Source: Virgibacillus aidingensis
GTDB lineage: Bacteria > Bacillota > Bacilli > Bacillales > Amphibacillaceae
Length of the DNA: 64,000 nucleotides
NCBI RefSeq assembly: GCF_010994035.1
Contig: NZ_WIXN01000003.1
Location: 62,001-126,000 of the forward strand
Direction: 5' to 3'
Shown in pieces: positions 35,948 through 45,568 of the stretch. The position numbers and the translations under genes are program-made. The notes beneath the pieces were generated by a model. That model was not told where the DNA came from, searched no databases, and worked only from the letters and a program-made list of their open reading frames with translations. The number at the start of each line of letters is the position of its first letter. The stretch's first letter is position 1.

Positions 35948-36406
35948 ATGGGTTGTGGAAAAGAGCATGCTACTGGACATTGTGTATGTGACATTCTTAG
36001 AGAAATTGCTGAGGCACAACAAGATGTAGTTGAAACTTGCTGTGATACCAGCTGTGAGCAGTCTATCAGTGATTTACTGGGGGAGACTGACGTAACAAAC
36101 GGATTGGATACTGTACCGGTGATTCTTTACTGTAAAGGAGACTGCAAACCGTTTAAAGGTTTTGGTGCATTGCAGGACCGCATTGGAGACATCATGGGCA
36201 GCTTTTATTTCCGGGTGAAAAAAGTAGATGACGATTGCTGTGCAGTTGTTGAGCTGCTGAGAGACCCTAAAGATGAGGACAGAGATCCAAAAAGCCCGGT
36301 TGACCAGGATACTAAACCATTACGCGCTACTGGAATCTGCATGACTGTAGACTTAGACTGCTTCTGCCACGTAACATGTCTGCCGGCAATAAATGCAATT
36401 AACTAA
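35948..36406 (+). CDS. cotZ: CotY/CotZ family spore coat protein
   Basis: 152 residues, Cys-rich (about 15 Cys). It carries the family pattern CVCDILREIAEAQQ, CCDTSCEQSI and VPVILYCKGDCKPFKGFG. CotY/CotZ/ExsY proteins form disulfide-linked crust or exosporium lattices on the spore surface (known). GAAAGGAG precedes the ATG. CotZ versus CotY cannot be decided. The hairpin at 36488 may end its transcript. Confidence 0.85.
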   Translation: MGCGKEHATGHCVCDILREIAEAQQDVVETCCDTSCEQSISDLLGETDVTNGLDTVPVILYCKGDCKPFKGFGALQDRIGDIMGSFYFRVKKVDDDCCAVVELLRDPKDEDRDPKSPVDQDTKPLRATGICMTVDLDCFCHVTCLPAINAIN

Positions 36407-36487
36407 TTTCTTTAAAACAGACTTTGCAAAATCGTTTATGATGAAAGGCTTAGTTCCACTATATAAGCAAAATATTGCTTAAGGTAA

Positions 36488-36528
36488 AGGCTGTCCCAGA
36501 AGGTTAAGATATGACCTTTGGGCCAGCC
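36488..36528 (+). terminator. Imperfect hairpin downstream of cotZ
   Basis: GGCTGTCCCAGAAGGT pairs imperfectly with ACCTTTGGGCCAGCC; then CCTTATATTTTTGG. It is possibly related to the GGCTGGGACA-type intergenic repeats of this genome. Confidence 0.5.
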
Positions 36529-36601
36529 CCTTATATTTTTGGAAAGATAATTAAACAGATTGATTTCCTTCTGAAGTTTTTAACAGGAAATCATTTCTTT
36601 A

Positions 36602-37099
36602 TTAGTCTTCCCCTTCTAATGCACCTTTTCCCAAATAGGCTTGAAGCATCCAGATATTTTTGTCAATACTTCCTTTATAATCCGTCATGAGATCTTCAGT
36701 TACAGCATCGCCTTCTTTATCGGCAATTTCGATGGCTTTTGTGGTTATATCCCGGATAGTCCGATAATCACCAACTAAATTTTCCACCATTTGCCGGTCA
36801 CTTAAACTTTTATCATAAGTCTGTTCTGAAATGGAAGCATGCTCCAGGAACTCCCCCAACGTAGAGTATGGTGTTTCTCCAATACTCAATACCCTTTCCG
36901 CCAATTCATCAAAATACGTATCAGCTTCGTTATACAATTCCTCAAATTTATCGTGCAGCGTAAAAAAATGCGGTCCTTGGACATGCCAATGGTATTGGTG
37001 AAGTTTTACATTTAGTACTCCTAGGTTTGCTACAAGATGGTTTACCATAAATGCTGCCGTTTCCTCGTGTTGAGTATGACGATGTTGTTCTGCTCTCAT
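36602..37099 (-). CDS. dps: Dps family DNA-protection/mini-ferritin protein
   Basis: 165 residues, four-helix bundle. Ferroxidase-site residues are visible: H37 in HWHV, H49 in TLHDKFEELY, and D64/E68 in DELAER. Forms hollow dodecamers that oxidise and store iron with peroxide and protect DNA in stationary phase or under oxidative stress (known). GGGAGGAA precedes the ATG. Regulation by PerR is common for this family, but I do not see a clear PerR box. Downstream T-rich sequence only. Confidence 0.93.
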   Translation of the reverse strand: MRAEQHRHTQHEETAAFMVNHLVANLGVLNVKLHQYHWHVQGPHFFTLHDKFEELYNEADTYFDELAERVLSIGETPYSTLGEFLEHASISEQTYDKSLSDRQMVENLVGDYRTIRDITTKAIEIADKEGDAVTEDLMTDYKGSIDKNIWMLQAYLGKGALEGED

Positions 37100-37501
37100 T
37101 TTTTATTCCTCCCTCTAAATAATAATGGTATATCCGGTTCCAGTTACTTCCTATATAAACCTTTAATGGATGATCATTGAAAAAGCCGTCCCTTATTTCA
37201 GGTAAAATTACTGCTTTTTTCAGGCTGTCCATTTCTGGTAGTTCATAAAATCATTCAGATCCTGACGCGAAATAAATTTCAAATAGATATTATTAATTAT
37301 ACCCTTGCAAATAATAGGTAAACATAAGCAGCGATTGATTAAATTTCATCACGATAAAGTTATATAGCTTTAGTTTACAAATTATTCATATCGCAATTTG
37401 CTCTTCCTGTGTCCCGGATCCAAGAATTTTAATGGGAGAAATAAACAAAAAAAGGCTGTCATCAAAAGATATAACTATTTGCTGACAGCCTCTGTCCTTA
37501 C
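37100..37501. other. Intergenic region between dps and cotO
   Basis: About 400 bases without a gene. It holds the dps promoter (not pinpointed) and the cotO terminator listed next. Confidence 0.4.
37453..37491 (-). terminator. Terminator of cotO
   Basis: AGGCTGTCA and TGACAGCCT pair on the minus strand; TTTTTTTGTTT follows. Confidence 0.85.
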
Positions 37502-37990
37502 TTACGAAAAACCTAAAAGTTTTATGTTTTTTATTTCATTTATCATGATTTTCACCGCTCTTGATCTGTTGGCAAGCTTGATAAATACGTGCTCCTCGTC
37601 CCTGTCCATAATAATTCCCCGGTATATTTTATTTTCCGTTTTAACTTCACATTTTTTCTTTGGAGCGTAGGAAGGGGCATCCGTAAAATACTTTATTTTT
37701 TCCTCCAGTGTGCGATCATTAAATTTTTTCCGGGCATTTTTATCTTCGCTATGAACCTGCGGGTCATCGTCTTCATTTAATTCTTCTTCAAATACTATAC
37801 TTTCTTCATATTCACGCGCTTCTCTTTCTTCATCAAAGAAACTGCGGCTCCTGACAGAACCTCCCTCTAAACTTTTACTGGTGGAGACTTTTTTGGTTCT
37901 ATAACTATGCTGCATAGAAGCTTTTGGGTATTTATTATCAGGCTGTTGAATATAAAGCATTGGATTTCTTGCATATTTCCTCTTCACCAT
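37502..37990 (-). CDS. cotO: Spore coat protein CotO
   Basis: 162 residues. The N-terminus NPMLYIQQPD is the CotO hallmark, the middle is acidic and disordered (about 55-105), and the C-terminus is a small beta domain (KIYRGIIMDRDEEHVFIKL to IKNIKLLGFS). CotO controls late steps of outer coat assembly in B. subtilis (known). ATG 37990 has GGAG nine bases upstream; ATG 37996 and GTG 37987 are alternatives. Minus strand, own terminator. Confidence 0.85.
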   Translation of the reverse strand: MVKRKYARNPMLYIQQPDNKYPKASMQHSYRTKKVSTSKSLEGGSVRSRSFFDEEREAREYEESIVFEEELNEDDDPQVHSEDKNARKKFNDRTLEEKIKYFTDAPSYAPKKKCEVKTENKIYRGIIMDRDEEHVFIKLANRSRAVKIMINEIKNIKLLGFS

Positions 37991-38110
37991 CCACATCCTC
38001 TCCTTACATGACTTCCTCCTTAAAGTATATGAACCATATAAATAAAACGTTCAACAGGGAGTGTTCGTATAAATTGTATATTAACTTTGGAGGCTTACTA
38101 CAAAATAAAA

Positions 38111-38266
38111 GGCTGGGACAAAACAATTTTAGTAAACAGAAACCGAAATCTTTTCGGTGGGACGAGGAACCACTGTACCATAGTCCCAGGAGTCTACGTA
38201 TATTCCCGGAGCTAATATGGTGGATTGTTCGTCTTTTCTATGCTTACTCAGTGTTCTGTCCCAGCC
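38111..38266. repeat. Inverted-repeat intergenic element, copy 2
   Basis: 156 bases bounded by GGCTGGGACA (38111-38120) and TGTCCCAGCC (38257-38266), with a small inner hairpin (CCGAAATCTTTTCGG). It shares the core GTGGRACGAGGAACYAYTGT (38157-38176) with the element at 21518. Similar GGCTGGGACA-ended repeats are common between genes in Firmicutes. No coding capacity. Confidence 0.65.
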
Positions 38267-38313
38267 ACTTTTCCTATTGCATTGACACAGCATCCGTAAA
38301 ACAGGTGCCATGG

Positions 38314-39702
38314 TTATACTAAGAATTGCATAAACGCAGTGGCCATGCCAAAGTAGATGAGGATGGATATAATATCGTTAATTGTGGTTATAAACGGACC
38401 AGAGGCTACCGCCGGATCGATGTTCAGGCGGGCCATCAGCATGGGAATAAGTGAACCGGCTAACGTAGCAACAACCAATGTCGCCATAATGGAAAATCCG
38501 ACAAGCAAGCCTAAAAAGATATCACCCTGCCACAGATAAATAACAAGCGTGATGACAATGCCGCAAACTGTTCCAGTAATCAGGCCGGTACCTGCTTCCC
38601 TGAAAATCAACCTTGCTTTTCCCTGTTTTCCGTAATCACCTGTTGCAATGCCACGAACAGCAACTGCCAACGCTTGAGTCCCTGTATTTCCTGCCATTCC
38701 TGCAATCAGCGGGATAAAAATCGCTAATATCGCAACCTGATTCAGTGTTTCCTCAAAACGGCCGATTAAACTGGCTGTCAGAATGCCTAAAAACAGCAAT
38801 ATAATCAGCCATGGAAGGCGTTTTCTTGCGGAGATAAATGCATTATCATCTGCCCGCTCAGTATCTGTTACTGCAGCAAGCCTGGTATAATCCTCACTTG
38901 CTTCCTCCTCCATAACATCCAGAATATCATCTACCGTGATAATCCCCAGAAGGTGATCCTGGAAATCTACTACCGGCAGAGCAAGAAAGTCATAATCCCG
39001 CATCATTTGTGCAATCTCTTCCTGATCTTTCGCAACTGAAACTGCTATTATCTTTTCACTCATAATTTCTTCGATTAACGTATCTTCCTCGGCAATAATT
39101 AAATCACGCAAGGAAAGTACACCAACAAGCCTTTTAGTCTCATCCAGCACATATAAATAATAAATGGTCTCAGCATCAGGAGCCTCTTCCTTCAAATGCT
39201 GCATCGTCTGCCTGGCAGTCTGACTTTTGTAAATAGAAACAAACTCGGTTGTCATAATACTGCCGGCAGTTTTTTCTTCATAGTGGAGCAAATGCTTAAT
39301 CTCATCTGCTGCTTCTTTATCCATAATGGTCAGGTAGCTTGCTACCTTGTCTTTATCCAGTTCATTTAAAATATCTACCGCATCATCCACAGCCATTTCC
39401 GCAAGTACCATGGCAGCGAATCGCGGGTCCATCTCGGGTATAAACACGATAGTTTCTTCCAAATCCAGACTTTCCATGATCTCCGACATTTCTTCCGGAG
39501 ATAAATAGGTATATACTTGCAGCCGGTGTTTTCTAGTCTGTTCTCTGAAAAATACAGCCTGATCGTAAGGATGCATGCCAAGGAAATTTATTCGGAAGTC
39601 TTCCAGTTTGTCTTCTTCCAGCGCATTATTAAGGTTTTCCCAATCTTTTTCATATTGTACTTCATAAATTTCATCATACTTATTTGCAGGTACCATAATC
39701 AC
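38314..39702 (-). CDS. mgtE: MgtE magnesium transporter
   Basis: 462 residues in the usual order: N-terminal superhelical MgtE_N domain (about 20-130), two CBS domains (about 135-260, with GVLSLRDLI and GIITVDDILD), a connecting helix, and five membrane helices (about 290-460) with GNTGTQ and the conserved PxxxG region. The channel imports Mg2+ and is closed by Mg2+ binding to the cytosolic domains (known). GTG start with AAAAGGA; ATG 39696 is an alternative. No M-box riboswitch is visible in the about 200-base divergent gap to prpE. Confidence 0.93.
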   Translation of the reverse strand: MIMVPANKYDEIYEVQYEKDWENLNNALEEDKLEDFRINFLGMHPYDQAVFFREQTRKHRLQVYTYLSPEEMSEIMESLDLEETIVFIPEMDPRFAAMVLAEMAVDDAVDILNELDKDKVASYLTIMDKEAADEIKHLLHYEEKTAGSIMTTEFVSIYKSQTARQTMQHLKEEAPDAETIYYLYVLDETKRLVGVLSLRDLIIAEEDTLIEEIMSEKIIAVSVAKDQEEIAQMMRDYDFLALPVVDFQDHLLGIITVDDILDVMEEEASEDYTRLAAVTDTERADDNAFISARKRLPWLIILLFLGILTASLIGRFEETLNQVAILAIFIPLIAGMAGNTGTQALAVAVRGIATGDYGKQGKARLIFREAGTGLITGTVCGIVITLVIYLWQGDIFLGLLVGFSIMATLVVATLAGSLIPMLMARLNIDPAVASGPFITTINDIISILIYFGMATAFMQFLV

Positions 39703-39904
39703 TCACATCCTTTTCTTATACCCGAGCAAACCGGTTTTGCATTTCTATTGTTGCCGTTTCAACAATCATTTTATCATTTTTCCACCTAACTTAATATGAT
39801 TAATCTTTTCAGTCCCGTTTAATTTGCCGCAAAAGAAACAGTATATATAATAAAGATAAACCGCTGCATTTCAAATGAATAATAAGGGAAAGGGGCTTTT
39901 TTAT

Positions 39905-40645
39905 ATGAAGATGGACATTATCGGAGATATTCATGGGTGTCTGGATGAGCTTTATGAACTATTTGAAAAAATGGGCTATGAATGGAACAACGCCGGGTAT
40001 ATTCACAAGGAAGGCAGGACACCGGTTTTTCTAGGCGATATTACAGACCGGGGCCCAAATTCCCTTGGAGTAATCAGATTGGTTTATCATATGGTGGTCG
40101 TCCGTAAAAATGCATATTATGTGCCGGGAAACCATTGTAATAAATTATACCGTTTTTTCAAAGGAAATCCTGTGAAACTGAATAATGGACTTGAAACTAC
40201 CGCGGCGGAATATGAAGCACTGAATTCCGGTGAGAAAAGTACGATTCGGGATCAATTCATGCAATTATATGAAGCTGCACCGCTTTATCTCCAATTTCCG
40301 GATGCAGGAGCAGTTATTGCTCATGCAGGTATTAAAGAATCTCTTATCGGGCGTAAAGATAAAAAGGTAAAAACCTTTGTGCTCTATGGCGATATTACAG
40401 GAGAGACACATGCTGACGGCCGCCCGATAAGAAGGGACTGGGCAAAGCATTATAAGGGAGACCAGTGGATAGTTTACGGTCACACTCCTGTTAAGAAACC
40501 AAGGATAGTGAATCGGACGATTAATATTGATACAGGCTGTGTTTTTGGCAATGCATTAACCGCATTCCGTTTACCGGAAGAAGCAACAATCTCCGTGCCG
40601 TCCGGACAGCCATTTACAGAAGAAAAGTTTCAGCCCGTCCATTAG
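39905..40645 (+). CDS. prpE: PrpE, bis(5'-nucleosyl)-tetraphosphatase / metallophosphatase
   Basis: 246 residues. Calcineurin-like phosphoesterase with motifs [24 protein letters not shown] and GHTPV that bind two metals. B. subtilis PrpE hydrolyses diadenosine tetraphosphate and has phosphatase activity linked to germination control (known). The frame extends ten codons upstream, but AAAGGGG nine bases before ATG 39905 decides the start. Neighbouring order (mgtE, prpE, yjbO, nadF, sasB) is conserved. Confidence 0.9.
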   Translation: MKMDIIGDIHGCLDELYELFEKMGYEWNNAGYIHKEGRTPVFLGDITDRGPNSLGVIRLVYHMVVVRKNAYYVPGNHCNKLYRFFKGNPVKLNNGLETTAAEYEALNSGEKSTIRDQFMQLYEAAPLYLQFPDAGAVIAHAGIKESLIGRKDKKVKTFVLYGDITGETHADGRPIRRDWAKHYKGDQWIVYGHTPVKKPRIVNRTINIDTGCVFGNALTAFRLPEEATISVPSGQPFTEEKFQPVH

Positions 40646-40871
40646 CGTCATTGTGTGTTTTATCGCACTAAGGTCAGTAATGCTGGATTTGCTTCAGCAG
40701 AAATAAGATGCATACTTTTTTCCATTGTTTTTAATCATGGCATGCACTTTTAACACAATTTCCTCTTCGATGCTGCGTTCTTTTCCAGATGTCATTTTGT
40801 TAAGAACTGATTATATTTTAGACTTCGATTCGGATTGTTCAGGACAGGATCCTGGTTGACCTCGGGCTTAA

Positions 40872-41756
40872 TCAAGAATTTGATCTAATCAATTTCTCCA
40901 TATCGCCGGGCAGACCTGATTCAAACTGCATATAGTTTCTTGTGGCCGGATGGGGAAAGCCAATTTCAGCACAGTGCAGAGCCTGCCGATCTATTTGACC
41001 GATTCTCCCCCCATAAAGTGTGTCCCCAAGAAGAGGGTAGCCCAGATAGGAAAAATGAACCCGTATCTGGTGGGTTCTGCCTGTCTCCAGTTTAACCTGG
41101 ACAAGGCTGCAGCCGGGGAATTCCCGGATCACCTTATAATGGGTGACTGCTCTTTTTCCATTTTCCACAACGATCCGCTCAATAATAGACCCTTCTTTTC
41201 TTCCGATTGGAAGATCAATCGTACCCTCTTTTTCCGAAAGCCTGCCTTCAATTATTGCCTGGTAGCTCCGGTGAACTTCTCCGGACTTTTGAAAGCGTGA
41301 CAAAATGGAATGACTGTAGCGATGCTTGGAAATCAGCATAAGGCCGGAGGTGTTTCGATCCAGCCTGGTTACCGTATGAATCGTAAATGGAATATGATTT
41401 TTTTCATAATGACCCAATACAGCATTGGCAACGGTTCCTGCTGGATACTGAAAGGAAGGAACCACCGGCATTCCGGGCTGCTTGTCAATAACGAGAATAT
41501 CTGCATCCTCATAAACGATGTCCAAATCAATTTCCTCCGGACGCATGTACGCTCCTTTTATTTCAGGCGGAAATTCAATTATCAGTTTATCGCCCGCACT
41601 CAGACGGTAGCGAACCGTTACCGTCGACCCATTCACCGTGATTTTTCCGCCATCCAATTTGATTGCCTTCAATATCCGGCGGGAGAAACCATGGACAGTT
41701 TGTAAAAAATCACGGATCGTCATTCCGTCATGTTTTTCAGCTATTTTCCATTCCAT
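40872..41756 (-). CDS. yjbO: RluA-family 23S rRNA/tRNA pseudouridine synthase (YjbO-like)
   Basis: 294 residues. An N-terminal S4-like RNA-binding part (about 1-65) and a catalytic domain with the active-site Asp in TVTRLDRNTSGLML; later GRTHQIRVH and PLLGDTLYG motifs. Isomerises uridine in RNA; the target base cannot be read from the sequence. It follows nadF by about 30 bases on the minus strand, forming an operon sasB-nadF-yjbO as in B. subtilis. Confidence 0.9.
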   Translation of the reverse strand: MEWKIAEKHDGMTIRDFLQTVHGFSRRILKAIKLDGGKITVNGSTVTVRYRLSAGDKLIIEFPPEIKGAYMRPEEIDLDIVYEDADILVIDKQPGMPVVPSFQYPAGTVANAVLGHYEKNHIPFTIHTVTRLDRNTSGLMLISKHRYSHSILSRFQKSGEVHRSYQAIIEGRLSEKEGTIDLPIGRKEGSIIERIVVENGKRAVTHYKVIREFPGCSLVQVKLETGRTHQIRVHFSYLGYPLLGDTLYGGRIGQIDRQALHCAEIGFPHPATRNYMQFESGLPGDMEKLIRSNS

Positions 41757-41785
41757 AGTCCATCCTTCACTTTCTTCATAATACC

Positions 41786-42589
41786 TTAAACTTTTTGATT
41801 TCCGACAAAGGAATCACGGACTCTGTCCCAGAAAGGAAATGGACGGAATCTGGCAAAGCGGATCCTTTCCTCCGCAACACGGAACTGAATGGATTTTACA
41901 TTCGTGTATGTTTCCGTGAAATGATCAATAGCGATTAAAAAGCTCCGATCCACTGTCGGTTTTAATAAACATGTATGATGTTTTGGCAGGATCAAAGGAG
42001 ATCCGATCGTCCGGAAAACACGATTATTAATGGATGCCATCTCTGTAAGCTGGATTGCTTCAATGGATGGATGAATGATGCCCCCGCCCAGTGCCTTATT
42101 GTAGGCTGTACTGCCGGATGGAGTAGAAATACATAATCCGTCACCCCGAAAAGTTTCAAAATGCTCACCCTTTATCTCCACATCAAATACAACAGATCCA
42201 TCAGCCGTTTTGATCATCGCTTCATTCAGTGCCAGGAACCGGTCTTCACTGCCACCGGTTGTTGACCGTATAATTACCTCCAGCAAAGGATACTCCACTA
42301 TCTGAAATGGTGTTTTGGCTATCTCTATGATTAGTTTCTCCACTTCATCCGGCGTCCAATCTGCATAAAAGCCCAAATGACCGGTATGTACACCAATAAA
42401 TGCAGTTTTATCGAGCCGGTGAATATATCTGTGGAAGGCTTCCAGAAATGTCCCGTCTCCTCCAACTGAAATAACAAGATCCGGCTCTTCCCTGTCATAT
42501 TCCAGATTAAAATCCGTTAAATACTGTTTCATGGTAGCCTCTATTTCATTTGATCGTTTGTCCCCTCTGGAAACAACCTTAAATTTCAA
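41786..42589 (-). CDS. nadF: NAD kinase
   Basis: 267 residues. Phosphorylates NAD to NADP. Motifs: GGDGTF (nucleotide binding, catalytic Asp), [14 protein letters not shown] and [15 protein letters not shown]. Start TTG 42589 gives the family start ([11 protein letters not shown]) and has GGGG nine bases upstream; the frame is open much further up into sasB but without support. It is tightly linked to sasB: the sasB stop lies about 30 bases upstream. Confidence 0.92.
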   Translation of the reverse strand: MKFKVVSRGDKRSNEIEATMKQYLTDFNLEYDREEPDLVISVGGDGTFLEAFHRYIHRLDKTAFIGVHTGHLGFYADWTPDEVEKLIIEIAKTPFQIVEYPLLEVIIRSTTGGSEDRFLALNEAMIKTADGSVVFDVEIKGEHFETFRGDGLCISTPSGSTAYNKALGGGIIHPSIEAIQLTEMASINNRVFRTIGSPLILPKHHTCLLKPTVDRSFLIAIDHFTETYTNVKSIQFRVAEERIRFARFRPFPFWDRVRDSFVGNQKV

Positions 42590-42617
42590 CCCATTCATCC
42601 CCTTTTTCGCCTTTTGT

Positions 42618-43232
42618 TTACTTTCGGTGAAAAATCCGTTGTGCTTCCTGTACTTCATGCTTGATTTTCGACATTTCTTCATCCAATTTAAATGCCGCTT
42701 CGGCAGCCCGCTGCAGTCTGTTTTTTATGTCAGCAGGAATTTTATCTTTATACTTATAGTTTAACGAATGCTCATTCGTTGCCCAAAAATTCATCGCCAG
42801 GGTACGAATTTGTATTTCAGCAAGCAGGTTCTTCATGCCGGATATCGTCTCCACCGGGTATTCAATAATCAGATGATAGGAACGGTAGCCGCTCTCTTTT
42901 TTTCGTGAAACATAATCCCTCTCGTCAATAATTGTAAAATCATTCCGCTCACGGATCATTTCCACCACTTCATATATATCATCCACAAATTGGCATACTA
43001 CCCGCAATCCGGCTATATCCTGTATTTCCTGATCAAGCTGATCCAACGGTATGTTTCTTTTTTCCGCTTTTTCCAAAATACTTGAAACAGGCTTCACCCT
43101 GCCGGTAATAAATTCAATGGGAGAGTGTCTTGATTCATATTCATATTGTTTGCGTATCCCTTTTAATTTCACTTTTAATTCTTCCACGACCTGTGCATAA
43201 GGTGCCAGTTTAGCTTCCCAATTCACTTCCAC
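42618..43232 (-). CDS. sasB: Small alarmone synthetase SasB (RelQ/YjbM)
   Basis: 204 residues. Single-domain (p)ppGpp synthetase without hydrolase domain: [33 protein letters not shown] and [13 protein letters not shown] are the synthetase motifs. Forms tetramers activated by pppGpp in B. subtilis (known). First gene of an operon with nadF and yjbO, linking nucleotide alarmone and NADP supply. Divergent from yjbK. Confidence 0.93.
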   Translation of the reverse strand: MEVNWEAKLAPYAQVVEELKVKLKGIRKQYEYESRHSPIEFITGRVKPVSSILEKAEKRNIPLDQLDQEIQDIAGLRVVCQFVDDIYEVVEMIRERNDFTIIDERDYVSRKKESGYRSYHLIIEYPVETISGMKNLLAEIQIRTLAMNFWATNEHSLNYKYKDKIPADIKNRLQRAAEAAFKLDEEMSKIKHEVQEAQRIFHRK

Positions 43233-43398
43233 ACCACCTATGTACGAAACTCATTTCCAGTTAAATCCAGAAATAAGGTTTATAACTTTTGATGAAAATC
43301 TTCCTATTTGTATCATACTATAATAGCTATTCATTGCCTAATCTTATTACATTTGCCATAATCAATAGTACCTTATTTTTTTCCGCTTGGAGGGACTT

Positions 43399-43965
43399 AT
43401 GGCACAGGAAATTGAAATAGAATATAAAAATCTGCTGACAGAAAAAGAATTTAATCAATTATTATATTATTTACCTTTCCCCCCGGGTGGTAAAATCCAA
43501 ACAAATTACTATTTTGAAACAAAGGATTTTGCTTTAAAAAACCATAAAAGCGCACTCCGCATCAGGGAGAAAAACGATGCCTGGCGGCTGACGCTAAAAG
43601 AACCCCAAAAGGTTGGATTGCTTGAAACGCATGACTTATTAACAAAACAGGAAGCAGAAGCCATCATAAAAGGGCAATTAAGATTTAAAGGTGAAGTAAG
43701 TCAGCAATTGAAAAAATTAAACGTATCATTTGAGGATCTAATTTACTATGGGAGTTTAAAGACGGTACGGAGAGAGACGAACTACGAGGGAGTTCTGCTT
43801 GTACTGGATTACAGCACTTATAATGGAACAGCAGATTATGAGCTGGAACTTGAAGCGGCTACACAGCAGACGGGCAAAAGAGTATTTGATGCATTGTTAG
43901 AAAAGTATAATATACCAGAAAGAAAAACACCCAACAAAATCGAACGATTTTTTTCAACATTATAA
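43399..43965 (+). CDS. yjbK: YjbK, CYTH-domain triphosphate tunnel protein
   Basis: 188 residues. CYTH signature EIEIEYK at the N-terminus, then LRIREK, WRLTLKEP and ELELEAA strands that line a triphosphate-binding tunnel. Substrate may be inorganic triphosphate or a nucleotide. ATG 43399 follows GGAGGG; the TTG at 43387 is upstream of the ribosome site. Order yjbM-yjbK-yjbI-yjbH is as in B. subtilis. Confidence 0.87.
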   Translation: MAQEIEIEYKNLLTEKEFNQLLYYLPFPPGGKIQTNYYFETKDFALKNHKSALRIREKNDAWRLTLKEPQKVGLLETHDLLTKQEAEAIIKGQLRFKGEVSQQLKKLNVSFEDLIYYGSLKTVRRETNYEGVLLVLDYSTYNGTADYELELEAATQQTGKRVFDALLEKYNIPERKTPNKIERFFSTL

Positions 43966-44051
43966 ATAATGACTCGTATACAATCAGATTATTTGCTACT
44001 CTTTCAGTCCGTTGCTACAATATATACACTACCTATTAAAGGGGAATAGGC

Positions 44052-44435
44052 ATGGAAACAAAATCCGGTACCATATATGAAGCGATTGGTGGAGCTGAAA
44101 CCATAGACCGGCTGGTAACCCTCTTTTATAAACGGGTTGGGAAACATCCGAAGCTCACACCTATTTTTCCTGAAGATCTAACCGAGACTGCCAGAAAACA
44201 GCGTTTATTTTTAACTCAATTTTTTGGAGGTCCAAGGCTTTTTTCGGAAGAACGAGGACATCCTATGATGAGAAGAAGACATTTGCCGTTTGAAATTACA
44301 CCGAGCCGGAGAGATGCCTGGCTGGAATGCATGGAGGCCGCACTCGAAGAAGCAGAAATAGAAGAACCAATCCGCTCAGCTATTTTTGAAAAATTGACGA
44401 TGACCGCAAACCATATGATGAACACACCGGAATAA
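44052..44435 (+). CDS. yjbI: Group II truncated hemoglobin (YjbI)
   Basis: 127 residues, 2-on-2 globin: [18 protein letters not shown] start, FFGGP in the EF region, and the proximal His in [10 protein letters not shown], followed by W in DAW. In B. subtilis YjbI assists the thiol-stress/Spx system and has peroxidase activity (known). It precedes yjbH by 17 bases and is probably co-transcribed with it. Confidence 0.92.
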   Translation: METKSGTIYEAIGGAETIDRLVTLFYKRVGKHPKLTPIFPEDLTETARKQRLFLTQFFGGPRLFSEERGHPMMRRRHLPFEITPSRRDAWLECMEAALEEAEIEEPIRSAIFEKLTMTANHMMNTPE

Positions 44436-44452
44436 GAGAAAGGAGCATCGAT

Positions 44453-45346
44453 GTGAGTTGGACTCTGGAGGGCCTGAAAAGCGCTCATAATGAAAGCACA
44501 TCGGAAGAATATGGCTATTTCAATTATGTTCAAAAACCGATTGAAATGTATGTATTCGTTGACCCTCTTTGCCCTGAATGCTGGTCTTTGGAACCTTATT
44601 TAAAAAAACTGCAAATTGAATATGGACGCTTCTTTACAATTCACCCCGTTGTCAGCGGGCATTTGAATTCATTAAATAATGATATATTTGACAGACCAAA
44701 AAGAATAAGGGATATCTGGGAGAGAACAGCAAAGCGAACAGGCATGAGCTGTGATGGCGATTTATGGTTTGAAAATCCGGTCTCTTCCCCATGGATGGCT
44801 TCCCTGTCAATTAAAGCAGCAGAACTTCAAGGAAAGAAAGCAGGAAAGGTTTTTCTCAGAAAGATACAGGAGAATGCTTTTTTATATAAACAAAATATTG
44901 CAGATGAAGAAGTGTTAATAAACTGTGCGAAAGATGCAAATTTAGATGTTAATGAATTTGAAAATGACTTGTATTCAGCTTCAGCTAAAAAGGCTTTTCA
45001 ATGCGATTTAAAACTGACACAGGAGATGGAAATTGACTTTATTCCCTCCATTGTTTTTTTCAATCAGTCCAGCGAAGAACAAGGTATTAAAGTGTCCGGT
45101 TTATACCCGTATGAAATTTATGTAGAAGTGCTTGAGGAAATTTTAAAAAAGCCGATTATTCCCTCAGAAAAACCGCCGCTGGAAGGGTTTCTTTACTATT
45201 ATGATGTGGTAGGCACAAACGAAATTGCCATCGTTTATAACTGGACGCTATCAAAAGCGGAAAGAGAAATGAAAAAGCTGCAATTAAAAAGAAAAGTAAA
45301 AAGAATCCCGGTAAAATACGGGACATTTTGGAAATATATTAAATGA
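44453..45346 (+). CDS. yjbH: YjbH, adaptor for ClpXP degradation of Spx
   Basis: 297 residues. DsbA-like thioredoxin fold with C40-P-E-C43 near the N-terminus ([14 protein letters not shown]) and a helical insert. In B. subtilis it binds Spx and delivers it to ClpXP; it aggregates under disulfide stress, letting Spx rise (known). GTG start after GAAAGGAG. Its client Spx is encoded 7 kb away in this window, with the MecA adaptor gene in between. Confidence 0.9.
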   Translation: MSWTLEGLKSAHNESTSEEYGYFNYVQKPIEMYVFVDPLCPECWSLEPYLKKLQIEYGRFFTIHPVVSGHLNSLNNDIFDRPKRIRDIWERTAKRTGMSCDGDLWFENPVSSPWMASLSIKAAELQGKKAGKVFLRKIQENAFLYKQNIADEEVLINCAKDANLDVNEFENDLYSASAKKAFQCDLKLTQEMEIDFIPSIVFFNQSSEEQGIKVSGLYPYEIYVEVLEEILKKPIIPSEKPPLEGFLYYYDVVGTNEIAIVYNWTLSKAEREMKKLQLKRKVKRIPVKYGTFWKYIK

Positions 45347-45349
45347 GAG

Positions 45350-45380
45350 TAAGCCTGTTTATTATTTAGGCTTATTTTTT
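45350..45380 (+). terminator. Terminator of yjbIH
   Basis: TAAGCCT and AGGCTTA pair around an AT loop; TTTTTT follows. Confidence 0.85.
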
Positions 45381-45568
45381 GTTTTGAAAAGGAAAGGTTA
45401 CATTTGGGTATGATGCTGAAATACAGTGCTGCTTTATTTGAAGTCTCAGGGGATATGTTTATGACCGATATGGATGGTCTTTTTGAATAATATTTGATTT
45501 CTGCATTCGTTCACTGACCGATACTATGAGGAAAAAAATACGGTTGAAATTTCCCGATTCGTTTATTC

